NCBI GenBank assembly: GCA_937893125.1
Contig: CALBHW010000038.1
Coordinates: 5,447 to 69,446 of the forward strand
Origin: an uncultured Clostridia bacterium
Lineage (GTDB): Bacteria > Bacillota > Clostridia > Christensenellales > UBA1242
DNA length: 64,000 nucleotides
Reading direction: 5' to 3'
Part shown: in pieces, positions 8,275 through 17,167 of the stretch
Layout: each line of letters starts with the position of its first letter
Numbering within the stretch: the first letter of the stretch is position 1
Made by a program: the position numbers and the translations under genes
The notes under the pieces: generated by a model
Told to the model about the DNA's origin: nothing
Seen by the model: the letters and a program-made list of their open reading frames with translations, nothing else
Database searches by the model: none

Positions 8275-9071
8275 TGATTCATTGGAGTGCTATTTTTATT
8301 TTTTTAGTTTTGGGACTACTTGGGCTTTGGGTCGCTTTTAGTTTTCTTAACAAAAACGGGCTTATTTTGTTCTCAGTCATAGCCGTTGCCCTTACATATA
8401 TATTGTCGGGAGTGCTTTTCTTCGGCAATTATGTTGTTATGATGTCGGCGGTCCTTATGCCACTTGTCTATTTTTCGCTCATTGTTATGTACGAAAAATA
8501 TAGCAAAGATGACGCAAAGAAAATGTTTTTCTGCCTACTTGCAACCTTTGGGGTGTTTTTCCTAAGCAAGTTCTTGCTATGCGCCTATGCTGATTCTGCA
8601 TATGGTAGCGGTGTTTTCCTTACTTGGGGTGAACTTGGAATGAATATTTGTCAAATCATTTCGTTTGCGCTTATCGGATTTCTTGGCAACCTTTTCGTCG
8701 ACAAATTCCCAATCAATAAGGAATACAAATATTTAAGACGTGCCGTCGTCGTTACAATCGCTGGCACAATGGACGCATTTCTAATTTGTTTCTTAGGCTA
8801 CATTGGAAATTTAAGTTTTGTTGCAATGCTTGTTTCGTTCTTGTTGAGTCTAGTCTTTGTTGCAGGTTCAGCGTTCTCGGTCTCCTTCCTTAGAAAATAT
8901 CTAAATCGTGAACCAGTCGCGCAAAAAAAAGAAAACGACAAAAAAGAAGAATACGCCGAGGTTGTCGAAGTAAATGTGGAAGAAGAGACAAGTGAACCTT
9001 TAAACGAAGAGGTTGACGAACAAATTGAAGAGCCACAAGACGACGAAAAGAGCAAGAAGAAAAGAAAGTAA
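8275..9071 (+). CDS. Membrane protein, VUT-family-like (possible queuosine precursor transporter)
   Basis: This 265-residue protein has about six to seven membrane helices (residues 1-220) and then a strongly acidic, charged tail (about 220-265). The pattern around residues 25-85, with a KNGL turn and EKYSKDDAKK after a helix, resembles VUT/YhhQ transporters, which import queuosine precursors. The match is by eye and partial, and the acidic tail is not a family feature. The start at 8275 is set by AAAGGAG; an upstream ATG at 8235 lacks a site. Finding queH 6 kb away is only mild support. Confidence 0.45.
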
Positions 9072-9286
9072 TCGCGCTATAAATTTGAATAAGTTGTGAT
9101 TAGTTTGAACTGTCAAAAATCGCGAAAAGTTTGATTGTTTAAAAATTGGCTTTTTGGCAGAATTTGAGAAAAAAAAGTCAAAAATTGTCGAAAAAAGTCA
9201 AGAATCAATAAAATTGTCGAAATAAGACAAAAAATGTCGAAAAATTAAAAAGTTGCGCAAAAAAATAAAAATTTTGTAAAAACTAC

Positions 9287-9315
9287 TTGATTATTTTACT
9301 TTTGGAGTGTATAAT
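9287..9315 (+). promoter_or_regulatory. tRNA-Val promoter
   Basis: TTGATT (9287-9292) and a perfect TATAAT (9310-9315) are 17 bases apart, 21 bases before the mature tRNA 5' end. Confidence 0.75.
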
Positions 9316-9336
9316 GGAAACATTCCAAAAGTTAAT

Positions 9337-9412
9337 GGGCAATTAACTCAGTTGGTAGAGTGTCACTTTGACGTAGTGGAAGTCAGGAGTTCGAGTCTCT
9401 TATTGCCCACCA
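9337..9412 (+). tRNA. tRNA-Val(GAC)
   Basis: All arms are present: the acceptor stem GGGCAAT/ATTGCCC, D arm ACTC/GAGT, an anticodon loop TTGACGT with anticodon GAC, the T arm with TTCGAGT, and an encoded ACCA end. It has its own promoter and terminator, so it is a single-gene transcript. Confidence 0.93.
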
Positions 9413-9420
9413 TATTAAAA

Positions 9421-9448
9421 GGTCTTTCTATTTTGAAAGACTTTTTTT
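9421..9448 (+). terminator. tRNA-Val terminator
   Basis: A perfect 7-bp GTCTTTC/GAAAGAC hairpin (9422-9428 with 9435-9441) is followed by seven T residues. Confidence 0.85.
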
Positions 9449-9644
9449 GTTTATAATGATATTTTCTTAAACGAATGATATTACTAGCGTAGTGATATTT
9501 TTGCTATTGGAAAAGCGAAGGTTTTACTTCCTAGAATAAAAACGAAAAACAGTAAAATTTGAGTGCGAAAAATTGAAAAAAAATTAGAAAGGCTTTTTTT
9601 GTTTTATAAATAATTTTAGTGTGACTTTTTATAGTAATGTTTTC

Positions 9645-9750
9645 AACATACAACGCTTTTAGTGCTTGATAAGTGTGAAATTGTCAAGAAAAAAGCGGAA
9701 AGCGGTTTCTAATATGCAACACTTTTAGTGCTTGTTAAGTGTCATATTGT
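9645..9750 (+). repeat. Pair of ~40-bp degenerate direct repeats
   Basis: Two copies (9645-9684 and 9711-9750) share the core CTTTTAGTGCTTG, then AAGTGT, and end in ATTGT. Their cores are 67 bases apart. Each contains an inverted pair like ACACTT/AAGTGT. They sit 80-185 bases upstream of the zinc-ribbon protein gene and could be operators. The rest of the 9449-9829 gap is AT-rich with nothing recognised. Confidence 0.5.
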
Positions 9751-9829
9751 GATATTTCTTTGTTTCGGTTTTTAATTATATAACGAAAAATCCTTTACAT
9801 TTTAATGCAAAATAGATTAAAATATTTAT

Positions 9830-10330
9830 ATGAAAGAAAAAAGATTGATTGATAGGGTAATTACAAAATCATTTGTGACCGCACTTATTTTAAGTGTCGG
9901 GTTTGTGGCGGGGATTCCAGCCATAATTTTTGGTGCGTCAAATGGAATGACTTGGCTTTTGATTTTAGGGATAATAGCTTGTGTTTTTGGCTTTTATGGC
10001 TCTCCTATGGCGTGGGTTATGTTTGGTGAAAAGAAGAAAGCATTACGCGTTGTTGATTGTGTTACAAAAGAACATATTTTGACGGTCAAAGAAATCGCAA
10101 TGCAATTACAGTGGAACGAAAAGGAAGTTAAAGAAATTGTCCAAAAATCAATTGTTAATAATTACATCGACGGCTACATATTTGACGGCGAAAATTTGAC
10201 GCTAAACCAAAAGAAAGCCCCAAAGCGCGAGCGTATTCAAAACAAATGTTCCGCTTGTGGCGCAACACTCACCAAAACGGACACTGGATACTATTGCCCA
10301 TATTGTGGCACTACTTTTGAAGAAAAGTAG
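9830..10330 (+). CDS. Membrane protein with winged-helix-like and zinc-ribbon domains
   Basis: The 166-residue protein has two membrane helices (about residues 15-37 and 42-65), a helical segment resembling a winged-helix fold (about 75-120, ILTVKEIAMQLQWNEKEVKEIVQKSI) and a C-terminal zinc ribbon with CSAC (about 140-143) and CPYC (about 156-159). Such proteins occur widely in clostridia without known function. No good ribosome binding site precedes the ATG. A possible promoter (TTTACA 9794-9799, TAAAAT 9818-9823) would start transcription almost at the start codon, so the message may be leaderless. Confidence 0.6.
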   Translation: MKEKRLIDRVITKSFVTALILSVGFVAGIPAIIFGASNGMTWLLILGIIACVFGFYGSPMAWVMFGEKKKALRVVDCVTKEHILTVKEIAMQLQWNEKEVKEIVQKSIVNNYIDGYIFDGENLTLNQKKAPKRERIQNKCSACGATLTKTDTGYYCPYCGTTFEEK

Positions 10331-10340
10331 AAAAATAAAA

Positions 10341-10389
10341 AAGAGTGATACTTACATAAATTAGTAAAAAAAGTATGACTCTTTTTTTT
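10341..10389 (+). terminator. Rho-independent terminator
   Basis: An AAGAGT-ATAC arm pairs with GTAT-ACTCTT, with one internal G:G mismatch and a long loop, followed by eight T residues. Confidence 0.65.
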
Positions 10390-10610
10390 GTTAACAAAAC
10401 CTTTTAATGGCAAGGCAGTAGATGTTAGGTTTTTGTGAGCGGGCGTTATGTTAGTAAACAAGTAGAAAAGATTATTGAAAAGCTAGTTTAATTTGGTTTT
10501 TACATATTTATATAGGATATTTTTCCATATAGGCTTAAAACGAAATCCTTTATGTGCGATTTTATTTTGATATTATTTTATTATATGATATATTTTTAAT
10601 CGGAGGAAGT

Positions 10611-11723
10611 ATGCTAAAAGGCAAAAAAATTGTTGTTGTTGCGACAACCGATAATATGATTTGGCAGTTTTTAATTCCGCATATAAAACACTTGAAAGAA
10701 ATGGGGAATGATGTCGAAATTGTTTGTGCCAAAACGGGTTTTTGGTTTGACGAACTAAGAGATAAATATAACTTTGTTGTGCATAACATAGAGTTTACGA
10801 GAAACCCTATTTCGCTAAAAAATTTGAAAGGTTTTAAAAAACTTGTCAAACTCCAAAAAGAAAAACATTATGACCTTGTCTATTGCCAACAACCAGTCGG
10901 CGGGGTTATGGGGCGTAAACTTGCAAAAAAATTCAAACTTCCTTGCATTTACACTGCGCACGGCTTTCACTTTTTCCGTGGATGCCCACTTGTTAACAAA
11001 TTGGTGTATAAGCCGATAGAAAAGCATTATTCGCGCTATACCACGGCTCTAATTACAATCAACGAAGAAGATTATCTTTCCGCCCAAAAATTTCACGCAA
11101 AAAAGGCTTACAAAATTAACGGAATTGGCTTTGACAATAGTAAGTATACTAACCCTATTGTAGGGAAGTCTCAAATGAGAAAAAATTTAGGGCTTAAAGA
11201 TTCCGATTTTGTTATTTGCACGGTGGCTGAGTTTATTAAAAGAAAAAACTATGAGACAGTCATTGAGACATTGTCAAAGTTGGATGACAAGTTTAAACTT
11301 GTTTGCTGTGGTCGTGGTGTTTTATTGAACAAAATAAAAATCAAAGCCGAAAAATTGGGATTGAATGATAGAATTTTGTTTTTAGGTTTTAGAAACGATG
11401 TCAATAATATAATGATGATGTCCGATGCCTTTTTCTTGCCGTCTTATCAAGAAGGTTTAACACTTTCTATTATAGAAGCTCTTAATTTTGGTTTACCTAT
11501 CGTAACAAGCAATGTTCGTGGTAATAGAGATTTGGTAAAAGATGGTGTAGGTGGCTTTATTTGCGAACCAGACGATTCGTCATCTTTTGCTGAACGAATT
11601 AGTCGTTTGTCTAATTCAAAAGAATTAAGCGAATCTTTTGGCGCTCACAACAAAGCTGAAAGTGTAAAATATTCTATTGAGAATGTGATTAAAGAGTTAG
11701 ATGAAATTTATGGGGGGATATAA
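10611..11723 (+). CDS. GT4-family glycosyltransferase (EpsD/PglA-like)
   Basis: This 370-residue cytoplasmic enzyme has the two Rossmann-like halves of the GT-B fold. The N-terminal half carries YCQQPVGGVMGR and TAHGFHFF, typical of the capsule/EpsD branch. The C-terminal half has the sugar-nucleotide motif, with LPSYQEGLTLSIIEAL near residue 285 holding the EX7E-like glutamates. Such enzymes add a sugar to a lipid-linked oligosaccharide. The start at 10611 follows GGAGGAAG. It is the first gene of a three-gene run with the polymerase-like and GT2 genes. Confidence 0.88.
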   Translation: MLKGKKIVVVATTDNMIWQFLIPHIKHLKEMGNDVEIVCAKTGFWFDELRDKYNFVVHNIEFTRNPISLKNLKGFKKLVKLQKEKHYDLVYCQQPVGGVMGRKLAKKFKLPCIYTAHGFHFFRGCPLVNKLVYKPIEKHYSRYTTALITINEEDYLSAQKFHAKKAYKINGIGFDNSKYTNPIVGKSQMRKNLGLKDSDFVICTVAEFIKRKNYETVIETLSKLDDKFKLVCCGRGVLLNKIKIKAEKLGLNDRILFLGFRNDVNNIMMMSDAFFLPSYQEGLTLSIIEALNFGLPIVTSNVRGNRDLVKDGVGGFICEPDDSSSFAERISRLSNSKELSESFGAHNKAESVKYSIENVIKELDEIYGGI

Positions 11724-11753
11724 ATTTAAGGGGATATAGGATAAGGAAGAGCA

Positions 11754-12788
11754 ATGAAAGGAAGAGAAAAATTAAAAGATATTTTAAGCAAACAAAATAT
11801 TTTATATATTATCTTTTTTGTTGCTCTTTTTATTTTTATGGCTTTTAGGGCTGTAAATGTTGGAACCGACAATGCAACATATCAAAAAATCTATTATAAA
11901 ATTGCTTCTGGTGAAATTACATTGTTTAGTGAAATAGAGTTCCTTTTTTCCCTTTTATGTCTTATATTTAGTAAACTTGGTTTTAGTTATTTGGCTTTTC
12001 AAATAGTTGTTTCAATTTTTATATTGACTATTTTTTTTGTTGTGATAAGCAAGTTGTCTTTAAATAAAAACTATTCCATTTTTTTGTTTGTAGTTACAGG
12101 AGTTTATTTCTTTTCTTTTAACGCCATCAGACAGTCAATGTCTATTTGTTTTGTCTTGCTTGGAATTTTACTTTATTTAAAGAAAAATAAAATGACATAC
12201 TACTTTTTATTTGTTTTTATTGCTTGTTTGTTCCATAAGAGTGCAATTTTAATGATTCCATGTATACTGTTATTTAAAAGGGAAATGAAATTAGAAACTA
12301 TACTTTTTACATTTAGCATAACCTTTTTAATTATGTTAAACGCAAAATCAATTTGTATTTTTCTATCAAATAACTTTAGCATATCCTATATAGACAAATA
12401 TATAAGCACAAATTTTTTTGAACAAGAACTAGAAACTCGTTCGATGTGTTTGACTCTTTTTTACTATGTTTTTTTTATATTTATAACATATTTAAAAGAA
12501 AAGAAACTGATAAAAATTGAAAATTGGACATATAATTTTTTTATTTTATTTGTTTTGGCTAGGTCTTGTTCGTTGTTTGGAGTTTTCCCATATTTATTCT
12601 TGCGGGTCGCAGATTTGTTTAATTGGGCTCTTATTTTTTTAATTCCGCAAATTTTATATTCCATAGAAAAGCCTTTATACAAAAAACTCTTTTTTGTCGT
12701 TATAACACTTGGTTTCATAGTTTTATTTGTCTTGCAATATATAGTTGCGCAAAATTCGAATATTTTTCCTTATTCATTCGCTTTTTAG
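11754..12788 (+). CDS. EpsG-family polysaccharide polymerase-like membrane protein
   Basis: The 344-residue product has about ten membrane helices. Near its N-terminus is the RAVNVGTDNATYQKIYY segment, the conserved motif of the EpsG family (R..VGtD...Y), and further on FNAIRQSMSICFVLLG, another EpsG hallmark. EpsG-like proteins are thought to polymerise exopolysaccharide repeat units at the membrane. AAGGAAGAG precedes the start. It lies 30 bases after the GT4 gene and 17 before the GT2 gene, which supports one transcript. Confidence 0.82.
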   Translation: MKGREKLKDILSKQNILYIIFFVALFIFMAFRAVNVGTDNATYQKIYYKIASGEITLFSEIEFLFSLLCLIFSKLGFSYLAFQIVVSIFILTIFFVVISKLSLNKNYSIFLFVVTGVYFFSFNAIRQSMSICFVLLGILLYLKKNKMTYYFLFVFIACLFHKSAILMIPCILLFKREMKLETILFTFSITFLIMLNAKSICIFLSNNFSISYIDKYISTNFFEQELETRSMCLTLFYYVFFIFITYLKEKKLIKIENWTYNFFILFVLARSCSLFGVFPYLFLRVADLFNWALIFLIPQILYSIEKPLYKKLFFVVITLGFIVLFVLQYIVAQNSNIFPYSFAF

Positions 12789-12805
12789 TTAGGGGGGGGT
12801 AAAAA

Positions 12806-13732
12806 ATGAAATTATCAATAATTGTTCCTATATATAATGTAGAAAAATATATATCCAAAAGTCTTGAAAGTATTAAAAAGTATACCCCAAAGGATTGTGA
12901 AATTCTTTTGATAGATGATGGCACTACTGATGAAAGTGGAAAAATTGCAAAAGAATTTGAATCGCTAGATAACAGATTTAAATATTATCACAAAGAAAAC
13001 GGCGGTTTATCAGATGCAAGAAATTTTGGAATAAAAAAAGCCACAGGGGATTTTGTTTGTTTTTTTGATTCGGACGATTTAATAGATGAAAATTTTTTGC
13101 TTGCGATAGAAAATATGGATACCGACGCCGATGTGAACTGGTATGGATATACGGCTTTTTATTTGAAAAATACAAAAAAAATAGAATTAGAAGACGACTG
13201 TTTTTCTGGCGGAGAAATTTTTAAGGCTCTTGAAATCTCTACAAGAAAAAATAGTGCGTGCACTAAAATTTTTAAAAAGAGTTTTATAACAAATAATAAC
13301 CTTTATTTTAATTCTGGTTTTGCGGAAGATTTTAATATGACTGGAAGAATGATGTTGTATGCAAAAAAAATACACACACATAATTTATCCTATTATTTAT
13401 ATGTTGCTGAGCGCGAAGGGTCAATAATGAATGTGTATAAAAAACGAAGATTTTTTGAAATTATCGACCAAGCAAGAAATCTCTATTTAGAAATGCAACA
13501 AGTTAAAACGAACAGAAAACTAAAAAAACGCATATGTCAATATATTGGATTTAATATTTTATCTAATTATAGGTTTGTAAAATTTTTAAACAAGGATGAG
13601 CGGGAAGAATGCTTTAAATATTTGGAAAAAAACAAATATTTAGTGAAAACGCAAAAAAGATTTGTGTTAAAAATGGTCGTATTGTTTGGACGCATTTTTG
13701 GTTTTAAAAATACTTTCAAGTTTGTGAAATAA
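12806..13732 (+). CDS. GT2-family glycosyltransferase
   Basis: A GT-A domain fills the first 110 residues: SIIVPIYNVEKYISKSLES, LIDDGTTDESG, NGGLSDARNFGI and the metal-binding FFDSDD (Asp-x-Asp type). The C-terminal part (about 200-308) is basic and may contact the membrane. It is a cytoplasmic enzyme transferring a sugar from a nucleotide donor. AGGGGGGG precedes the start. It closes the first polysaccharide block. Confidence 0.88.
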   Translation: MKLSIIVPIYNVEKYISKSLESIKKYTPKDCEILLIDDGTTDESGKIAKEFESLDNRFKYYHKENGGLSDARNFGIKKATGDFVCFFDSDDLIDENFLLAIENMDTDADVNWYGYTAFYLKNTKKIELEDDCFSGGEIFKALEISTRKNSACTKIFKKSFITNNNLYFNSGFAEDFNMTGRMMLYAKKIHTHNLSYYLYVAEREGSIMNVYKKRRFFEIIDQARNLYLEMQQVKTNRKLKKRICQYIGFNILSNYRFVKFLNKDEREECFKYLEKNKYLVKTQKRFVLKMVVLFGRIFGFKNTFKFVK

Positions 13733-13822
13733 CTTCTAATTTCATAATATTTTTGTAAAATTCATTTTTTTGCAAATTAAAATGGCTTTTTTTTGTTTAA
13801 ATGTCCAAAAATTTAGTGGGGG

Positions 13823-13851
13823 TTGAAAAGTTAGGGAAGGTGTGTTAGAAT
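13823..13851 (+). promoter_or_regulatory. Promoter of the ImmA/IrrE-like gene
   Basis: TTGAAA (13823-13828) and TAGAAT (13846-13851) are 17 bases apart, 24 bases before the start codon. Confidence 0.6.
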
Positions 13852-13875
13852 AGAGACATAAAGGGAAGAATTTTT

Positions 13876-15045
13876 ATGTTATTAAAAGTTAAAGTTGACA
13901 AAAACGCGCCTATTGAAGAACAAAATCGCGTTAAAGATTTGATTGAAGCAATGGAAAATGATAAGGGGCACAAACTGGAAACTCTTATGCTCACTTATTA
14001 CACAATTATTGATTGCGACTATAAAATGGACGATGTAAAGGAAACAAAGTATCATAAAATGACATTTAGAGATGTTATTAAGAGATTTGACGACCCAAAT
14101 TTTTACAAGTTGCCAAAAAATGAAATTGTATCACTTTGCAGTGAAGTTAATCAAAAAATTGCTCAAAAGTTGAAGATTGCGCCAAGTGTAATCACTTATA
14201 AAAGACCACTAATCAATAGAGACAGAACTCAAATGCTATGTTTTTCAAGAAAAAATGAGATAGCGATTTTGCCTACCCCACGAAAAGACGCTTTGCACGG
14301 ATACGGCTATTTGTTTAATATTTTGCACGAGACCTACCATTCCTATCAATTTCAGCAACTTGATAAAATGCGCAAGGGCTTGCCTTTTGACTGTGCGTGC
14401 CTAATTGGAAGAGTGCAAAATCGTGTAAACGAAATTAAATTGTATAATAGCAAAAAGAATTTGACACGAAACGAAATCAAAAGTTTAGACCAAGAGATAT
14501 ATTGTGTTGACCTTTTAGAAACAGAAGCAAATCTTTTTGCGCATAAAATGCTAAATAAGTTGTACGAAAAGAAGTACATTACAAACGAAATGGCATACAA
14601 TTATAACAACTCAACCAGCGAGTCGTTTTTGAAATTTCAAGTCTATTTTAGAGATGACGATTTTGAAAGGCTGAAACACGATGTCAAAAAGAATTTTAGA
14701 GAGTTATCCTACTCGGCAAAAGCATATGGGAAGTATTTTGATGTAAATTCAAATTTCAATATGTGTAGTATATTAAACCTTGCGTCTCAAGAAAATATTG
14801 ATTATTATTTAGACTCACTATATTCTGATATTTCAAAAATTAGGATAAACAATAGAGAAAAAACAAAAATATTGGAAAATTTAAGCGAGCGCAGTTTTTA
14901 TGACTTTAACAAACGCGCAGGCGAAAACAAATTAAGGGTGGAGAACCTACCTTTTGAAGAAATTAAAGGGAAATATTATCTTTATAGCGAGAAAAATATG
15001 AATTTGCCTAGCGGAAAAGTGTTTGAAGAAGAAGTGGAAAAATAA
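13876..15045 (+). CDS. Putative zinc metalloprotease with ImmA/IrrE-like active site
   Basis: This 389-residue soluble protein has no signal peptide. It contains HETYH at residues 151-155 and, 60 residues later, LLETEANLFA at 213-222. HExxH followed by an ExEAN.FA helix is the zinc site of ImmA/IrrE (gluzincin-like) proteases, which cleave repressors in mobile elements and stress responses. The separation is longer than in the compact ImmA proteins, and the rest (N-terminal 130 and C-terminal 160 residues) is unfamiliar. No repressor gene lies next to it; it has its own promoter and terminator. The zinc site is seen in the sequence; the protease function is inferred. Confidence 0.6.
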   Translation: MLLKVKVDKNAPIEEQNRVKDLIEAMENDKGHKLETLMLTYYTIIDCDYKMDDVKETKYHKMTFRDVIKRFDDPNFYKLPKNEIVSLCSEVNQKIAQKLKIAPSVITYKRPLINRDRTQMLCFSRKNEIAILPTPRKDALHGYGYLFNILHETYHSYQFQQLDKMRKGLPFDCACLIGRVQNRVNEIKLYNSKKNLTRNEIKSLDQEIYCVDLLETEANLFAHKMLNKLYEKKYITNEMAYNYNNSTSESFLKFQVYFRDDDFERLKHDVKKNFRELSYSAKAYGKYFDVNSNFNMCSILNLASQENIDYYLDSLYSDISKIRINNREKTKILENLSERSFYDFNKRAGENKLRVENLPFEEIKGKYYLYSEKNMNLPSGKVFEEEVEK

Positions 15046-15050
15046 CGAAA

Positions 15051-15099
15051 AAGCGATACAATTTGTAACTTGTAGAGTTATTAAATGTATCGTTTTTTT
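15051..15099 (+). terminator. Rho-independent terminator
   Basis: CGATACA pairs with TGTATCG (arms extended by ATTT/AAAT) around a 22-base loop, followed by seven T residues. Confidence 0.7.
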
Positions 15100-15160
15100 A
15101 TTTTTGTAAAAACATTTTGTGTTGTTTTAGAAATTATTTATATTTTTAGTAAGATTGGAT

Positions 15161-15181
15161 AGCACTAAATAGTGCTTTTTT
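15161..15181 (+). terminator. Second hairpin terminator
   Basis: AGCACTA/TAGTGCT (15161-15167 with 15170-15176) is a perfect 7-bp hairpin followed by T residues. The remainder of 15100-15338 is AT-rich with nothing recognised. Confidence 0.6.
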
Positions 15182-15338
15182 AAAAAAGCTTTTAAATTTT
15201 TTATAAACCTTGATATTCAAATTAAAAACAAAAAAACACATAAATTGATTTTAATTTTAAGTTGTGCAAGGTTAATTGTTTTTTCGCTATCTTTTTGTAG
15301 TTATTTTACAATATTTATATGACAAATTTATTAAGACT

Positions 15339-15878
15339 TTACTTATCGCTAAATTTACTTTTTTTGATTGCGGGGATGTATTTTTGGACGGCGAGATTTT
15401 CAAAAATGGAAAGGTGCGACTGTTCGCCGTCATATAATAGAGGCTCTCCGCCAAGAAGAAGTTTAAAATCGGCACTGTTTAGTAGGTCGGGGAAAGCGGT
15501 TGTTCCGTTTGATAGATTGAGTCTAACGAGATAAACTTTCTTTGCGTAGGGCAAAAGAAAGAGTGAAAACCTGTCGCCAAAAAGAAATATGTTATTCTCG
15601 TTTAGCCCGTTTATTTTGTCAAAAAGTTGTTTAAAACTGCAAGTGTAATCGTTTTCGAGCGGACTAAAAATTTCGGGCAACTTGCTTTCTTTTGATTTGT
15701 CAAAGAAAATCTTTTTTGTGTGCAAAAAAAATGGTGCTAAGTCGCTCGATTTTTCGTCAAAAACGACCATTGCATTGTTTGTTCTTTCATTTAGTAATTC
15801 TTGTGCGGAAGGGAAATCCGTGAGAGACCTAGCGTTTAACAAATTTTGATTTTTATCAACTAAAACAATCAAATTCAT
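15339..15878 (-). CDS. Degenerate dihydrofolate reductase-like protein
   Basis: This 179-residue protein keeps the outline of DHFR: an N-terminal MNLIVLVDKNQNLL strand and loop, and a C-terminal segment FLFGDRFSLFLLPYAKKVYLVRL followed by TAFPDL that parallels the family's GG..IY..FLPYA..LYLT and ...FP. However, the GG of the NADPH site is replaced by GD, and the middle of the protein has lost recognisable substrate residues. It is probably inactive as DHFR or has another role. The start is set by the AGGAG before 15878; an earlier ATG at 15950 adds unrelated residues. It lies 110 bases downstream of the isomerase-like gene on the same strand. Confidence 0.55.
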   Translation of the reverse strand: MNLIVLVDKNQNLLNARSLTDFPSAQELLNERTNNAMVVFDEKSSDLAPFFLHTKKIFFDKSKESKLPEIFSPLENDYTCSFKQLFDKINGLNENNIFLFGDRFSLFLLPYAKKVYLVRLNLSNGTTAFPDLLNSADFKLLLGGEPLLYDGEQSHLSIFENLAVQKYIPAIKKSKFSDK

Positions 15879-15989
15879 TTTTTTTCTCCTTTTGTTGTTT
15901 GCAAATTTTAAAAATCCAAGTATTTGTATTAAAACCCAACCATTAAGCATTCAAAAAAGAATAAGGAATAAAGGTATTTGGCAAAAAAT

Positions 15990-16781
15990 TTATTTTAATT
16001 TTTCTCTTTCATTTTTTATCATTTTTTCCAGTTCGCATGCTTGACCAAAAACTATTTTTAAAGCGTTTTCTTCGTCTATGTTGTCCTTTGGCAAAACGCG
16101 CACTTCGTAGTCAAGGTTTATGTCGCGATTTAAACTGGCGAGTTGTTTTGCGACCTTTTTCCAGTTTATTGTGCCGAATTGATTTAATGTGTGCAAATCG
16201 TGAATGCCGTCGTTATCGTGAATGTGAAGCGCGACCAATTTGTCACCATATTCTTTTATAAAGTCAAAGCCGTGCGAGAAACAGTTGTTGTGTCCAATGT
16301 CCCAGCAAAATTTGAGATATGGGTCGTCGATTCTCTTGAAAATGTCGAAAAATGTGTCGTTATAGTCCAAATTTTCGATTGCGATAGGCGTGTCTTGTTC
16401 GTGACAGACTTTCAAAACGCGTTTTAGCCTTTCAACCCCAACATCGCTTGGCAACCCGCCAAGGTGAACAATGACGCACGAAAATCCGTATTTTTTGGCG
16501 AGCCTAACTTCTTTTTTGAGCCTGCGTTCTAATTTGTACCCGTGCAAGCCCTTTAAAAAGAAATATGGAAGGTCTTTGTTTTCGTATGCCATATGTAGTG
16601 TCGATGGCTTTATTCCATATTTTTTAAAAAGTTCGATTTGTGTTTTTAAATTTCCGCTTTGGTGGTTAAATTTTTTGTCGTTTGAAGTTATGACGCAGTT
16701 AAACCCCGCGTCTTTCATCATCTTAACTCTTTCTTCGGGGTCGTTAGAAAACCCGAAATAAAAACATATTCCTTTGTTCAT
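15990..16781 (-). CDS. Sugar phosphate isomerase/epimerase-like TIM-barrel protein
   Basis: The 263-residue protein belongs to the AP-endonuclease-2-like TIM barrel superfamily, which includes xylose isomerase-like epimerases. Visible metal-site segments in order are VIVHLGG, IAIENLDY, FCWDIGHNN, ALHIHDND and the final YEVR, supplying His, Glu, Asp and His ligands. It should act on a small sugar or sugar phosphate in the cytoplasm, but the substrate cannot be told from the sequence. AAAGGA precedes the start. It is followed by the DHFR-like gene. Confidence 0.75.
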   Translation of the reverse strand: MNKGICFYFGFSNDPEERVKMMKDAGFNCVITSNDKKFNHQSGNLKTQIELFKKYGIKPSTLHMAYENKDLPYFFLKGLHGYKLERRLKKEVRLAKKYGFSCVIVHLGGLPSDVGVERLKRVLKVCHEQDTPIAIENLDYNDTFFDIFKRIDDPYLKFCWDIGHNNCFSHGFDFIKEYGDKLVALHIHDNDGIHDLHTLNQFGTINWKKVAKQLASLNRDINLDYEVRVLPKDNIDEENALKIVFGQACELEKMIKNEREKLK

Positions 16782-16988
16782 TTTTTGTCCTTTGATATTT
16801 TACATAAAAGCATTTCTTATTTTAAAAAGTTGCTTTTGTTTTAAAATTACAACTTTCATTCTATCATAATTTGTTTTTTTATCAAAACCATTTTGACTTT
16901 TTTTGGTTGAGATAGCAAAAAAAATGTATTTTAAAAACTTTTTACTATTTAGGTGGAAACTGGGAAAAAATAAGTCCTTTTTATTGAT
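16782..16988. other. Divergent intergenic stretch
   Basis: This AT-rich spacer separates the divergent isomerase and rubrerythrin genes (whole gap 16782-17167). Apart from the rubrerythrin promoter at 16989-17017 I see no further signal or repeat. Confidence 0.4.
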
Positions 16989-17017
16989 TTGACTTTTTTG
17001 AAATAAAAATTTATACT
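16989..17017 (+). promoter_or_regulatory. Rubrerythrin promoter
   Basis: TTGACT (16989-16994) and TATACT (17012-17017) are 17 bases apart. The resulting leader of about 145 bases is long; no PerR-type palindrome was recognised in it. Confidence 0.65.
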
Positions 17018-17167
17018 AAACCTAAGCAAAAAGCATTTTGCTGTTTTAAATTAAAATAAATAATGTATGCCATTATTTTTCTAAATAGGGATAAAAAAAA
17101 GGTATTTTAGGTTTAATTTAGGACAATTTTTTTAAGCAAATATGCTTTTTATAAAAAAGGAGAAAAA

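Noticed and set aside
9645..9750. The two 40-bp repeats as a CRISPR array
   Set aside because: Only two copies, no CRISPR-like repeat ends, and the divergence runs through the whole unit.
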